Shown: positions 1 through 12,761 of the stretch, piece after piece | How the letters are laid out: each line of letters begins with the position of its first letter | Numbering within the stretch: the stretch's first letter is position 1 | From: Thamnidium elegans | Lineage: Eukaryota > Mucoromycota > Mucoromycetes > Mucorales > Mucoraceae | DNA length: 64,000 bases | Assembly: GCA_025201345.1 (NCBI GenBank) | Contig: JAIXMG010000012.1 | Span: 248,001 to 312,000 of the forward strand | Direction of reading: 5' to 3' | The notes under the pieces: generated by a model | Seen by the model: the letters and a program-made list of their open reading frames with translations, nothing else | The model's database searches: none | What the model was told of the DNA's origin: nothing | Translations under genes and position numbers: made by a program

Positions 1-1881
1 CAGAACAAACTCGTCAACTTCTAGCCGAGGCAGCAGGAGAGGAACCAATCATAAACACAGCCTCGACTAGCAAATTAAAGTCGTCAGAAATTATCCAAAC
101 TGTAGAAGAAAAGTTAAGGAGTATATTTGATTTACCAAATAACGAAGTATTGAAAGGAGAATGGCCTTGTTATCTTGTACAGTCTGCTATTGTACCAGGA
201 TTTATGTATCTATCAACAAATCATATATGTTTTTATGCTTCGTTACCGAAAGGACAAGTAAATAAGCCCCTTGTGATATAAGGGAAAGATAACGTGTTTA
301 ACTCACATGCTAATTTTTTTCTTTTTATATATGTAGATTTCATTTAATAAATCCGGTTATCTGTTATTAAAAAAGTCATCAAAGAATCATTATGAAAGAT
401 GTTATTTTGATATTAAACAAGATGTTTTGACTTGGTTTGAAAGCTCGACAGATACCTATTCTCCTTTAGGTAAAATTGATCTCAAGGATGCATTAGCTGT
501 ACGACATTCAACAAAGCGAAAATACGGGTTAAGGATAATAACAATGAATAAAACTTGGCATTTACAAGCGGATACCAATGCAGCTTTAATAGAGTGGTAA
601 ATAAAATATGTTATTTGAGTGTGTGTGTCATTTTTCTTACTATATTTATGTAGGACCAATGCTCTACAAAAGGCAATATTTAGAGCAAAGAATAATGGAA
701 ATAGTTTAAAGATTAGACTACCATTTGAAAACATTCTAGATATTGAACAGACTGAAGCATTCGAGTTTCAAAAGTTTCTTAAAATAAGAGCTGTTGACAT
801 TGATGATAGCTTTGTAATGGATGAGGTAATATATATATATATATATATAAAGCAATTATATGTTTCTCTTCTTAACCAAACCTCGAATTATTTTAGTACT
901 ATTTCGCTTATTTTTCAGATATAGAACATACGTTTAATTGTTTAAAAAGCGCATGGGAAATACGTTCTCATGACCCTCAATATTCTGTTTTAACACAAGA
1001 TGAGGCGAATTCAGATAATAATTCACCTTCACTCTCTATCTCAGACTTGTACGACACTGATTCGCAACCAATTACTATTCAACCTAAACGATCTGTAGTT
1101 GCTAATGCCTTAGCGGTACCTGGTGTATTAAAAGATTTCTTATATCCATCTACTTCTTCAAGTAAGTCAACTGTTAAATCCAATGCGTCTATAAAGGAAG
1201 ATATGTCTAGCTCAGAAGATGATGAGCGGACCGTTAGTTGGTTACAGGGCAAGAGTCGGACCGGAATGAAGCTGGTGTACGGGCTAATAGGTGCCAATAC
1301 AATGTCTGGTAGTCCTTACACTGCATTTGATTTATATGGCGAGGAAGATGAGGATGAGGAGGATGAGGAGGATAATAATAATAACGAGAATAAGCATATT
1401 AGACCTCCAACTCGTCCAGATGAGTCAGAAGTATTGGATGATCGAACAATGACCAATTTTCGAAAATACTTTGTATTAGCTGAAACAGAAAAATTATTAA
1501 CAGGTAAAAAAAAAAAGGTTACTGATACAGACGCACACAGTTTATTAAATTCAACATTCAGTCTTTTGTTGCTCTCTTATGAAGACATTACCTTGTTATG
1601 GAAAACTATATATATCTACAAACTATATCTCATTCAATTCCAAAGGATTTGCAACAGGAGCCAAATTGATCATACCTTTTACAGACGTCATACGAATTCA
1701 AAAGATAAGAAGTAGAGGCTATATATTTCATTCGCTTAGTATACTTACTCAGACGAAAAAAGAAGTCTTTTTGGAGTTCTCTTCCATCACACGACGAAAT
1801 AGCTGCTTTGCTAAATTGTTTCTGCAACATAAACGAGCTTTAGAAACTCAAACCGAGCCTGATAAAGCAGAGCAGTAAGTG

Positions 1882-1922
<41 letters not shown>

Positions 1923-3736
1923 ACAAAAAATAACATTTTATATAGGAGCATCAAAGATTGGGAAACTAGATTGTTGGAAGACGAAATAAGAGATAGTTTA
2001 GGTAGAGTTATACCTAAAGTTGCAACATTACCTGTATTTTCTCGTATAGCAATCGAACCAATCGTTTATAAAAAACCGGAAAAGTCGCTGCATTTTACTT
2101 GTATTACAATTGGTACCAGAGGTGACGTACAACCATACATTGCCCTTTGTAAAGGATTAATGAAGGAAGGACACAGGTGTAGGATTGCTACACATGATGA
2201 GTTTCAAGGGTGGATAGAAGAGCATGGTATAGAGTTTCGAACTGTAGGTGGTGATCCTGGCGAATTGATGGTACTGATATATTGCGTATATTATAACCTT
2301 TTTTCGTACTGAAAAAAACAAAATTTATATAGAGAATCTGCGTTGAAAATAATTTCTTTAGCGTGAACTTCGTTGTAGAAGGGTTAAGGCTTGTAAGTGA
2401 ATATACTATGTAAAAGAATGCTTATATTAATTTTTTTTTTGTAGTTTAAAGATTGGATTGATGACTTGTTAACGTTTTCATGGAAGGCTGTACAAGGAAC
2501 AGATATTATTCTTGAAAGTCCTAGTGCAATGATTGGAGTTCATATGGCAGAAGCACTTCGTAAGTAATTTTTTTTTGTTAAATTTTTTTTTTTGACTCAG
2601 TTTTGTTATTATCAGGTGTACCTTATTTCAGATCATTTCCTATGCCCATGACCCGTACCAGATCATTTCCTCACCCATTTGCAACCCCCAACCACCCCAA
2701 GGGTCGACTATACAACGATATGACATATGTTTTATTCGATCATGCTATTTGGCGAGCAATAGCAACACGTACCAATTCATTTCGACAATCCGTACTGGGT
2801 TTACCAGCTACTAGTTATGAAAAATTAGAGATCTGGAGGATCCCTTATCTTTACTCGTTTAGTCCCAGTATTGTACCTAGTCCGTTGGATTGGTTAGATT
2901 GGATTCATTGCACTGGTTACTGGTTTTTAGATAACCCACAAACCGGGTGGAAACCAGATCCTGAATTAAAAGCATTTATTGACGCACCTGATAATAGACC
3001 CATTGTGTATATTGGGTTTGGTTCGATTATTGTATCGGATCCGCAAGAAATTACAAGAGTTATTATAGAGTCGGTACTGTTATCGAATGTAAGAGCGATT
3101 GTGTCACAGGGTTGGTCGTCTAGGTTGGCTACAGGTAACCAAGGTGATGATATGCTGAAAAAGTATCCAGGTACTATCTTGAGCGTACAGTCTGTTCCGC
3201 ATGATTGGTTGTTTCCAAAGATACGAGTGGTGGTTCATCATGGTGGTGCAGGAACCACAGCGGCTGGGTTAAGAGCAGGTAGACCTACCATTATTAAACC
3301 CTTCTTTGCCGATCAGTTCTTTTGGGGTGAACGCGTAGAAGAAATGGGGTTAGGAAGGTGTATTAAAAGCTTAACCGTAGATCAATTATCTGCTGCTCTT
3401 CGTGTAGTCTCTACGGATGAAAATATGTTAAAAGTTGCGAATAAGGTTGGGCAAAAGATTAGAGCCGTAAGTATTTTTCTTTTTCTTTTTTGAAGGGTAA
3501 TTAACGCACGATTTTTTTTTTTAAAAAAAAAGGAAACTGGAGTAGAAACAGCTATTCAATGTATATATCGTGATATGGAACTTGCTAAAGCTAGAACAAT
3601 GTCATCTATTGAAAAGACAATGGGAGGTGATGTATTATCTGGTAGCTTTGCAGAAGAAGATCAAGACTGGACGTTGATCGATGATGCAGCTTCTGGATCT
3701 ATATCTCCTGGATCATGGAAACCAAAAGATGCTTAA
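1..3736 (+). CDS. ATG26: Sterol 3-beta-glucosyltransferase (UGT51/ATG26 type), 5' end outside window
   Basis: Transfers glucose from UDP-glucose to membrane sterols; in yeasts the ATG26 branch also serves pexophagy. Visible exons: <1..257, 337..596, 654..825, 897..1503, 1562..1874, 1946..2270, 2333..2392, 2445..2559, 2616..3466, 3533..3736. Domains in order are a first GRAM region (exon 1 into 2), a PH domain (exons 2-3), an acidic linker, a second GRAM (exon 5, with GKLYIS and FNSKGFAT), and a GT1-type glycosyltransferase that opens with [12 protein letters not shown] and carries the donor-site HHGGAGTT motif near 3235. This domain order is diagnostic of fungal ATG26. The exon 4 acceptor at 895-896 is the one that keeps frame and gives [15 protein letters not shown]. 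The intron between exons 5 and 6 contains a run of 37 A. Frame holds throughout, so the visible part looks intact. Confidence 0.93.
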
Positions 3737-3837
3737 CAAAAAAATAAAAAATAAATAAAAAAAAAGTGTACATATATAATAATAATAATAAAAAAGAGAT
3801 GGTATTTACAAATATTTTTGGCCGTTATTTTATTTTT

Positions 3838-4775
3838 TTAATTAGAACGCATCCTTAAACTGGCTTCTCTGGTAATAGATTCAATAACGTCCAATTTAAG
3901 TAATTCCTTTACTGTATATTCTAAAGAAGCTTCATATGTATAAACAATAATTGTATCGTTAATGTGCATGTATTGTTTAGCTAATGCTGAGATACAATTT
4001 GAAATTCTGGCAATATCTTGTCTTTCTTCTTCGCTAATATCCTATACACACATAATAAAATAGTCGTGTTAAATTATATTATTCAATATTTTTATGCAAG
4101 AAAAAAAAAACTACTTACATCGTTTGTGCTGGAATAATAAACGGTAGGATCAGTATCATCACCTTCAACAGTTTGGAACTTTTTATGAACCCAAATATAT
4201 CCATTGAGACCAAGGATAACATCAATACCACAAGGAAGTGAATGGAATTGTGATTTACAACGTTGAACAAGTACTGGAGGTACACACACAAAAGATCCGT
4301 TTCTCAATTTACAGAATTTAAATCCACGGGTATGAAGACCCATTGTTCCGTCACCGTAAAATGCTTGTACTTCTGCAACTAATACATCTCCTTCGGCAAA
4401 AAATTGTCTCATTTGAAGTTCATCAGCTTCATTTTTACGTCTCTAAAATAAATATATTATCAATCACTTGCTTATCTGTAATATTGGATATTATAGAATT
4501 TTACCTGCACGCCGCCAGGAAGACTGACAGAACTTAATAAAAGATTAGCATCTTGTCTAGCATTTGTATCTACTTTCCAACGTCTCATTGCAACTTCAGT
4601 AATACGACCTACAACAATATCACCAATTTCAGCAGTATAACGTGTCTTTAAAGGTCGAACGGATAATAATTTATTTACTCTTTCAACTGCACCAGCTACA
4701 GATGAGATGACAGTTCCTTCACCATCAGTATATGTACCATGACCTCTATCTTAAATGTTTAATATTTTTTTCTTT

Positions 4776-4811
<36 letters not shown>

Positions 4812-4957
4812 GTAAATAGTGTTGTGGGTTTTTACCTCATGAATTGTTGATCGGTTGTAACAGTTTCACCTGGGTTAACCAAATGAACTAACTCATCGTC
4901 AATTTCCATACGATCGGTTTTAGGTGTAGGTACTGGAGATAATATAGTCAATTCCAT
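3838..4957 (-). CDS. RRP4: RNA exosome subunit RRP4 (EXOSC2)
   Basis: S1/KH cap subunit of the RNA exosome, needed for 3' processing of 5.8S rRNA and for RNA turnover. Exons in transcript order: 4957..4836, 4745..4505, 4442..4119, 4041..3838 (891 nt, 296 aa). The N-terminal part has VNPGETVT followed by RGHGTY, a hallmark of RRP4. The S1 region reads [12 protein letters not shown] and MRRWKVD, with a following segment [11 protein letters not shown]. The KH-like C-terminal half holds [10 protein letters not shown] and [10 protein letters not shown]. Length fits the family (about 290-360 aa). The first intron holds a poly(T) run of about 33 on the plus strand. The gene diverges from the RIO2 kinase gene across a 576-bp spacer, so two rRNA-maturation genes share one intergenic region. 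Confidence 0.93.
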
Positions 4958-5533
4958 TTTGAAGCGTTAAAGCGTTATATTGAAGAGAGAAAGAAAGAGG
5001 CAAAAAAAGGAAAAAATTTAAAAGTCAAAAAAAGTATTCGCGCACTTTTGGTATAAGCCACTCAGCAACGCATAGTATTGGATAAAAGGATAGAGGGTTT
5101 TCTGTGTCTTTTTTTTGAGTGATAATCTTTTATATCTAAGGGAAACAATAGCATATATAGGTTTTTACTGCGTTCTAGTTTTTGACAGGTCGGTTTTGAT
5201 AAGTAAGAGGAAGAGGGGATGAGACTTATTTTTACCGCGAAAGAAAAACAGAAAACAAAACAAAAAAACTCAGGTACTTGTATATGTATAAGTCTATAGA
5301 CAGCTTTTTTATCATAATTATGCTTTTGGCTAAGTGGATCCTCTTTAAATCATTGGTTTATTGTTTACGGAGAACAACCCTTTTTCCCGGTTAATTCCTG
5401 TAAAGGGCAGTCGTGACTTAGTAATAAGAACCGTCACTTACTGGCATTTTTTTTTTTTTCGTTTTTTTAAAAAAAAAGATATACATGAAATAAGCTTTTT
5501 TTTTCTTTACAAGATCTAAAATATAATAAAAAA
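4958..5533. promoter_or_regulatory. Shared divergent promoter region of RRP4 and RIO2
   Basis: 576 bp between two divergently transcribed rRNA-maturation genes, with no supportable gene inside. GGGGATGAGA at 5215..5224 is one mismatch from the PAC box (GCGATGAG) known from yeast ribosome-biogenesis promoters, and A-rich stretches near 5005-5030 loosely recall the partner RRPE element. Both resemblances are inference from short words and could be chance. A T-rich leader precedes the RIO2 start. Confidence 0.3.
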
Positions 5534-7109
<1,576 letters not shown>

Positions 7110-7342
7110 AAGAACTTATACTTTATTATTACCCATCTCTCTTTTTTTTTTGTCATATTAACTATTGTATTTTAAATAAAAGTAAAAAAAAAAATCTCGT
7201 AATATTTTGAAGTTTATTTATAACTGTACACAATTTTTGTAAGAGAAAAAATGAAACAAAAGGAAGGAATAGATAATAGTAGTTAATAAGTAATGGGTAA
7301 TAGTAGTAGTAATAATAGAAAAGAATGAAGATAATTTTTTTT

Positions 7343-10224
7343 TTAGTTGCTTGATTCAAATAAAGTGATCAACTCTTTAGTGAATTTAGCAATTTCATAG
7401 GCTTCTTTGGCAAGATCACGTTTTGCAATAGCAGTAGCAGTTGCACCTCGTACGAAATATTTAGCTTGAATCATACTCAAACGTTGAGAACATTTGTTTA
7501 ATTGACCTAATAAGGGTTCACAATGGTTACGATAGGGATAACCAGCGGGGCTTTGACAGGTAGCCTTTGAAAGTTCGGAAATGGTAGCAACGATTTTAAC
7601 AATGGAGGTAATGATAGTATGTACTTCTCCGTTTTGTTGAGGTAATCTTAAAGCGACAAGTAGGTTTTGAATTGTTTGTACTATGCTGTCTGTTTCAGTC
7701 TTGAGATATTTCTGAAATTTAGATAAAGTTAGTTTATCATGTATACATAATAATAATAAAAAAAAAGAATATATTTTTTTTACTTTACAACTAGTTCATG
7801 TGGGGTTAATTCGTCTGAATTATTCTTGTATGGTTGATATTGTTGCTGTTGTTGTTGCTGTTGTTGTTGATTTTTAGAGTATAAATTATCGTTACTGTGT
7901 TTATAGCCAATTGAATCCAATCGAGACCTTGAATGATTGTTGGTATCTTCATAAGAAGAATTTATACTTTTATGGTTTCCTGATTTATTGCCAATAATAC
8001 TACTGTAATAACTATGATTGTCTGTTTCTGGTCTCTTACTGGTATTTACACTTTGACGATGTGTGGATGGTTTCATTCCTAGTAACTTTATCAGCTCAAC
8101 AATAACCGAAGTCAAGTGGCCAGCAGATCTATCTAATAGACTGACAGGACTGATGCCCATTCCACTTGCATGGTATTTTGCAGCTACCAACAGGTCTGAT
8201 AATGATATAGAGAATCGTGTCTTTAATTCGTAAAGGGAGTTTTTTGTCTCGGTGAATAAAGTGTCTTCTTGAGATTCAATTTCTTCTGTGATGGATCGAC
8301 AGACGGTTACAATATGTTTCATAACGTTAATGACGAGTGAAGGGTTACTAGATCTAAGAGAGGGGGAGGGAGTTGTCAGTTTTTTTTTGAGCTTGTATGA
8401 GTTTAGAAATATTACCTTGCAGATATTAAGAGATCATCTACAGAGGCTTGATAAGTTAAGATATGGTCTTGCGAAATAAAACCGTCTCTTGAGGGTTGCA
8501 AGAAATTTTCATTGATTATACTTTTAGTATGATCAGCATCAATTAAAACAGAAGAAGCTATTTAAGCTATGTGTAAGTAGTTTATATATATATAATTTTT
8601 ACAGAAAAAAAAAATGTTTACCTTTAATATTTCTTAATTCAAAACGAGATTTATCATATTTCATTCGCCAGTCCTTTAATTCATCTTGTAACTTTAATAT
8701 ATGAGCATCTGTATTTTCCTTTTCAGTTAATAACTCTTCGTTTATCTTTGCTAACCGCTTTAACTCGGTTAACATCTCTTTGGTCTCTCTTTTCACTTCT
8801 CGCACAGCGTCTTGTTGTTGCGTGTATTCTCGGTCTAACTTTTTGTATTTATCGTCCAGTTTTTTATACTGGTCTTCCATTTGGTGTATCATTTTTTTAT
8901 CTTCTTCCTCTTCCTATATTGTGAATGATTAGGTATAAATATTGAAAAAAAAAAATAGTTTTAATTACGTACTTTATCAGACCTTGCAGATTTCATACCC
9001 TTTTGTTCATCTCGTTCCTACATTGCAAAAATAAATAAACTAAGGTTAGATATATACAAACAAGAAGAAAGTAAATACTGTTTTAGTTTCATTTCTTACG
9101 GTAATATCATCTTGTAATTGTTTTATTCTACTAGTCATGACATTAATTTGGTATTCATAATCAGATTTCATTTTTTCAACTTCCATTCTATTGTTACTGT
9201 CCAACTGTTACACATAAAAGTGGGGTGTTCCAATTAGTACATAATCATATGGTAAAAAAATAAAATAAGTTTCACTTACACTGCTGTTAGATTTATTATT
9301 GTCCATGGATCTACTAAAATAATCTTTCGGTTCGCTTGGAGAAACTGGAGATCTCATGTTACTGTAGGATCGAACTGAGCCCATTTCGTCATCCATGTTT
9401 TCTACATTAATCATGCCTTTTATAGGTATAATGTTTGTAGATTTACTAGGCTGTGGCTGGGTGCTGTTGTTAGTATATGAAGATGGTATAGGTACTTGAG
9501 GAATAGGAGGATAATGCTCCTGAACAAATAAAAGTAGTTAGCACCTAAATAATAGTAACAATAGTATAATTTTATTACATCAGCTTCGACCAAGTTGGTA
9601 TATCTTCTTGTTAATTCAAAATAAACATCACTAGCAAGATCTTGAAATCTAGGTACGGGCAGTGTAGCCAATTTCTGTCTAGCCTGATTTCTTTTAGGAT
9701 GGAATTCCTCTTTTACTGCTAAAAAAGGCACTAAAATAAAAAATAAAATTAATTTAGGTTTATTTCATTTGTATACTGTATGACCCTTACAAAATTTATC
9801 ATCTTTATTCCTTCGAACTACTTCATCGTATACGTCCATAGCCAACTCATGAAATTGAAGGTTACTTAACCTTGTTAATTTTTGACGAGCTGCTACTCTT
9901 TGAGGATGTGGTCCTTCTCTCGCCTCTTTTTTTTTTATATATTTTAGTTTCATGGATGTTTAAAAAGTTTTTTTTTTCTTTCTTACCTTGTGTCAATAAT
10001 TCTTGTAAATATGATTTTAATTCGTTAAAATAAACGCGAGCTGTACTTTCATAGCTTGAAGAATTAAAAGTTCGATTAGAAGCAGATGCTAACGATTGCG
10101 ATCGCGATGCATGTGACATGGAGCGCGACGAATTGGTCGAATAAGTCTTTATTGATTGTGGGCCTCTTGATAACCAGTCTTCTTGAGAAGAAGGAGAGCG
10201 CGGCGGAGATCTCGGATAAGCCAT
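7343..10224 (-). CDS. SPA2: SPA2-like polarisome scaffold
   Basis: Scaffold of the polarisome at hyphal tips or bud sites, linking MAP kinase modules and actin-nucleating formins. Exons: 10224..9987, 9925..9791, 9730..9579, 9519..9280, 9204..9100, 9017..8973, 8913..8622, 8557..8416, 8353..7789, 7711..7343 (2283 nt, 760 aa). After a Ser/Arg-rich start come two Spa2-homology (GIT/SHD) repeats, recognisable from paired ARQKL...LASDVYFEL-type units around residues 80-125 and 128-175. Exons 5-7 form a long charged coiled coil (about 255-402). A helical block with SDLLVAAKYHASG and the helix-rich last exon match the conserved C-terminal part of Spa2/GIT proteins. A polyglutamine run sits near residue 615. 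The ten-exon model closes in frame. Start chosen as the first ATG of an exon rich in SP dipeptides. Confidence 0.85.
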
Positions 10225-10763
10225 GAACTTTTATATGCGAAGAAGAAAGAAGAGAAAAAGAAAGAGAAAACTACGTTGAAAAGTAAATAATTATAAAAAA
10301 GCTCTGTGCTCTTGGTACAACGTTTAATAATGTGTTTGTGTACCAAATGTAATTAAGTTTGCAACCACTTTTTTTTTTTAATAAAACCATAGTTGAATAG
10401 CATAAATGTAGCATGTGATATTGCTGTTTTAGTTATTTATTGCCAATGTATTTACTACTCTTGAGCTTAGGCCTTTTTACTTGCGTCTTTTCTGGTTTTT
10501 AAAAAAGAAAAAAAAAGTAATATATCTCTTTATAGCACTGAAAAGGAAATTGGTATTACCAAAAGAAAGAAAAAGTCATCATATAAACAAACCCTATGTG
10601 ATCACTAGTAGTACAAACGTAGTCTTTTTTTTTCAGTAGTAGTCGAAATAAACTGTCATTCTTTTACTCAGAAATAAAATATAGTAAAGAACGTTTGATA
10701 GTTTTTATCTAATGATAAAATTAACCAATTAGTACAGTAGTATACGAAGTTCACGAAAGTTGG

Positions 10764-10960
10764 CCCTTAAATCAAATATGCCCATATATCGAACAGTTTA
10801 CCCGACATTTTTTCTAAGCGTGTGAGTTCCAGCGAAACATAGCATTTTTTTTTTTTTTTTTTGTTAGTTGTTTCTTTATTTTCGTTGGCTTAAGAAATCA
10901 GATTACATCCCTTAAATCGAATAGTGGTCATAGTGGTTTTTACCCTTTTAAATCGAATAT
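10764..10960 (+). repeat. Three copies of a CCCTT(TT)AAATCRAATA motif
   Basis: Near-identical 16-18 bp words at about 10764..10779, 10909..10924 and 10943..10960, all in the same orientation inside an intergenic region. The shared core is TTAAATCRAATA after a CCCTT. Clustering and shared orientation suggest a regulatory element for the downstream aldolase gene, but nothing in the sequence proves it. Confidence 0.4.
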
Positions 10961-11376
10961 AACCTTCCAATACTACCCATTAAGTCCAGCGACTACTGTA
11001 GCACGAAATAAAGCAGTTAATTTTTTACAAGAACCCAAAAATGAATCAAATACCGGCATAATACAGAGAAATTTATTAGCTGGCGGCATAAGTTAGCAAA
11101 CCTTAATGCAAAAGCAGGAATAGTTTAAACTTTGTAGCCCTGTTTTTTAAGCGTAATGTCAAGTATCCTACATGGCTTTGAAGGTTCTTAATTCTTTAAA
11201 TGGAAATACCTGAAATAGTCTTTTGCATATAGCGGCTATTTCACACCTTAAAACTGGTATTATGGTGAATTCTCTCTCTCTGATCACTTTTGAGTTCCCA
11301 CGCGTAAGGTCTAAAATAATATTCTCCTTGTGCGGGATAAAGGGAATTATTTCTCAATGTTACACGTAAATTCGAA

Positions 11377-11384
11377 TATATAAG
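11377..11384 (+). promoter_or_regulatory. TATA-like box before the aldolase gene
   Basis: TATATAAG lies 65 bp upstream of the ATG at 11449 and is followed by a pyrimidine-rich leader, a layout consistent with a core promoter. Confidence 0.4.
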
Positions 11385-11448
11385 ATTGTAAAAGTTCTAT
11401 TTTATATTCATCATTAATCCCTCTCTCTTTTTTTTTTACAAATAAAAA

Positions 11449-12435
11449 ATGACTTCTCTCGGACGCGGTATCTTTGTTCCTGTGCCTACTTTTTTCAAGG
11501 AAAATGAAGACCTTGATCTAGTAGCGCTTGATAAACATATTCAATACTTGGCCAATACTGGTATTGCCGGTATTGTTGTATTAGGATCTATGGGTGAAGC
11601 AGTCAATTTATCTGAAGAGGAGCGAGGTCTTGTTATTGCGCAAGCCTATCAGTCCATCAAAGAACACAATGCTAAGTTGAAATTAATTGCAGGTACTTCA
11701 GCTCAAAGTGCAAGAACAACCATTGCTTATACAAAGCAAGCAGCTCAACGCGGTGCGCAATTCACTTTGATCTTACCCCCTTCGTTTTATCGAGGAGTTA
11801 TGGACGAAGAAGCGATTCTTAACTTCTTTAGAACTGTAGCTAATAATTCCCCTTTACCTGTCATCATTTATAATTATCCAGGTGTCTGTCAAGGCCTTGA
11901 TTTAAGCGTCAAAGTGTTGGTTCAGTTGTCTAAACATCACAATATTATTGGAGTCAAGGGAACCGACGGCAATGTTGGAAAGATGGCAAATTTGGTTCGA
12001 AAGACTAACCCTAAAGGTTAGAGAATTATTTTTATATAGTTAGACATATAAATACTAACATAATAACAAATAGAGGTGACATTATTAGCTGGGTCAGCGG
12101 ATTTCTTCTTGTCTGAATTAGTTATTGGCGTCGTAGGACTAATTCCGGGTGCAGGAAACGTCTTCCCAGGCCTTTGTGTTCAGTTACAATCTTTATATGA
12201 ACAAGGACATGTCAAAGAAGCAAGTGAGTTGCAGCATAAACTTGTGGAAGCAGATGATGCGTTATGTAGATGGTTTGGTGTTGCAGGCACCAAAAGTTAT
12301 ATTCAGTCTAAGTTAGGGTATGGTGGTGGTATTTGTCGTAACCCACTTGGCTTAACATCTAAAGAAAATGTAGCTTCTATTGAGGCAGTAGTAGATGAAG
12401 TTTGGAAATTGGAACAAACTTTGCACTTGAAATAA
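11449..12435 (+). CDS. DapA-family class I aldolase (4-hydroxy-2-oxoglutarate aldolase / dihydrodipicolinate synthase-like)
   Basis: Class I (Schiff-base) aldolase or lyase of the N-acetylneuraminate lyase/DapA family. Fungal members mostly cleave 4-hydroxy-2-oxoglutarate or 2-keto-3-deoxy sugar acids rather than make lysine. Exons 11449..12016 and 12074..12435 (930 nt, 309 aa; family about 300). Visible signatures are GIVVLGSMGEAVNLS (the G-S/T-x-G-E pocket), the YNYP motif with the catalytic Tyr near residue 141, and IIGVKGT with the Schiff-base Lys near residue 170, a spacing usual for the family. The C-terminal half has VIGVVGLIPGAGNVFP. Exact substrate cannot be read from sequence. The gene stands alone, with no pathway partner beside it. 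Confidence 0.88.
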
Positions 12436-12761
12436 TAAATATAGTTGTATATATTTTGCCTCTTATATATAAATTAAAATGCAGGTTTTAAGGAATGTTA
12501 GTAGTGTTAATTGGATAAACAATTAGAATAAGAATGGGGGAGTTGTGTGTATGCCTTTTACAGCATACACACATGGCAAACGGACTTTAAAGATATGGAC
12601 GGTCACAGGGCGTGTGTGTTAGGGAGAAAAGGAAAAAGAGAAAAAAAAGGCCATCTCACGCCCTCTCTTTTCAACGCTTTTTTTTTCTTATTTCCTCTAT
12701 CGTCCGGACTGGAACTTTTCGATAAGACCGACCCATATTTTTTTTGACTTTTAATTACATA
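12436..12761. other. Intergenic spacer upstream of the Q-rich gene
   Basis: 326 bp with no supportable gene. It contains a pyrimidine-rich stretch (12660-12745) directly before the next start codon. Confidence 0.4.

Larger units (their letters stand above)
10225..11448. other. Divergent intergenic region between SPA2 and the aldolase gene
   Basis: 1.2 kb with no supportable gene. It holds a T17-18 run near 10845, a CT microsatellite near 11270, three copies of a CCCTTAAATCGAATA-like motif (listed separately) and a TATA-like box before the aldolase start. Confidence 0.5.

Noticed and set aside
826..930. Apparent frameshift or non-canonical intron in ATG26 after exon 3
   Set aside because: Using the obvious CAG at 916-918 breaks the frame, but the upstream TAG acceptor (ending 896) restores it and gives the expected [12 protein letters not shown] sequence, so the gene is intact.
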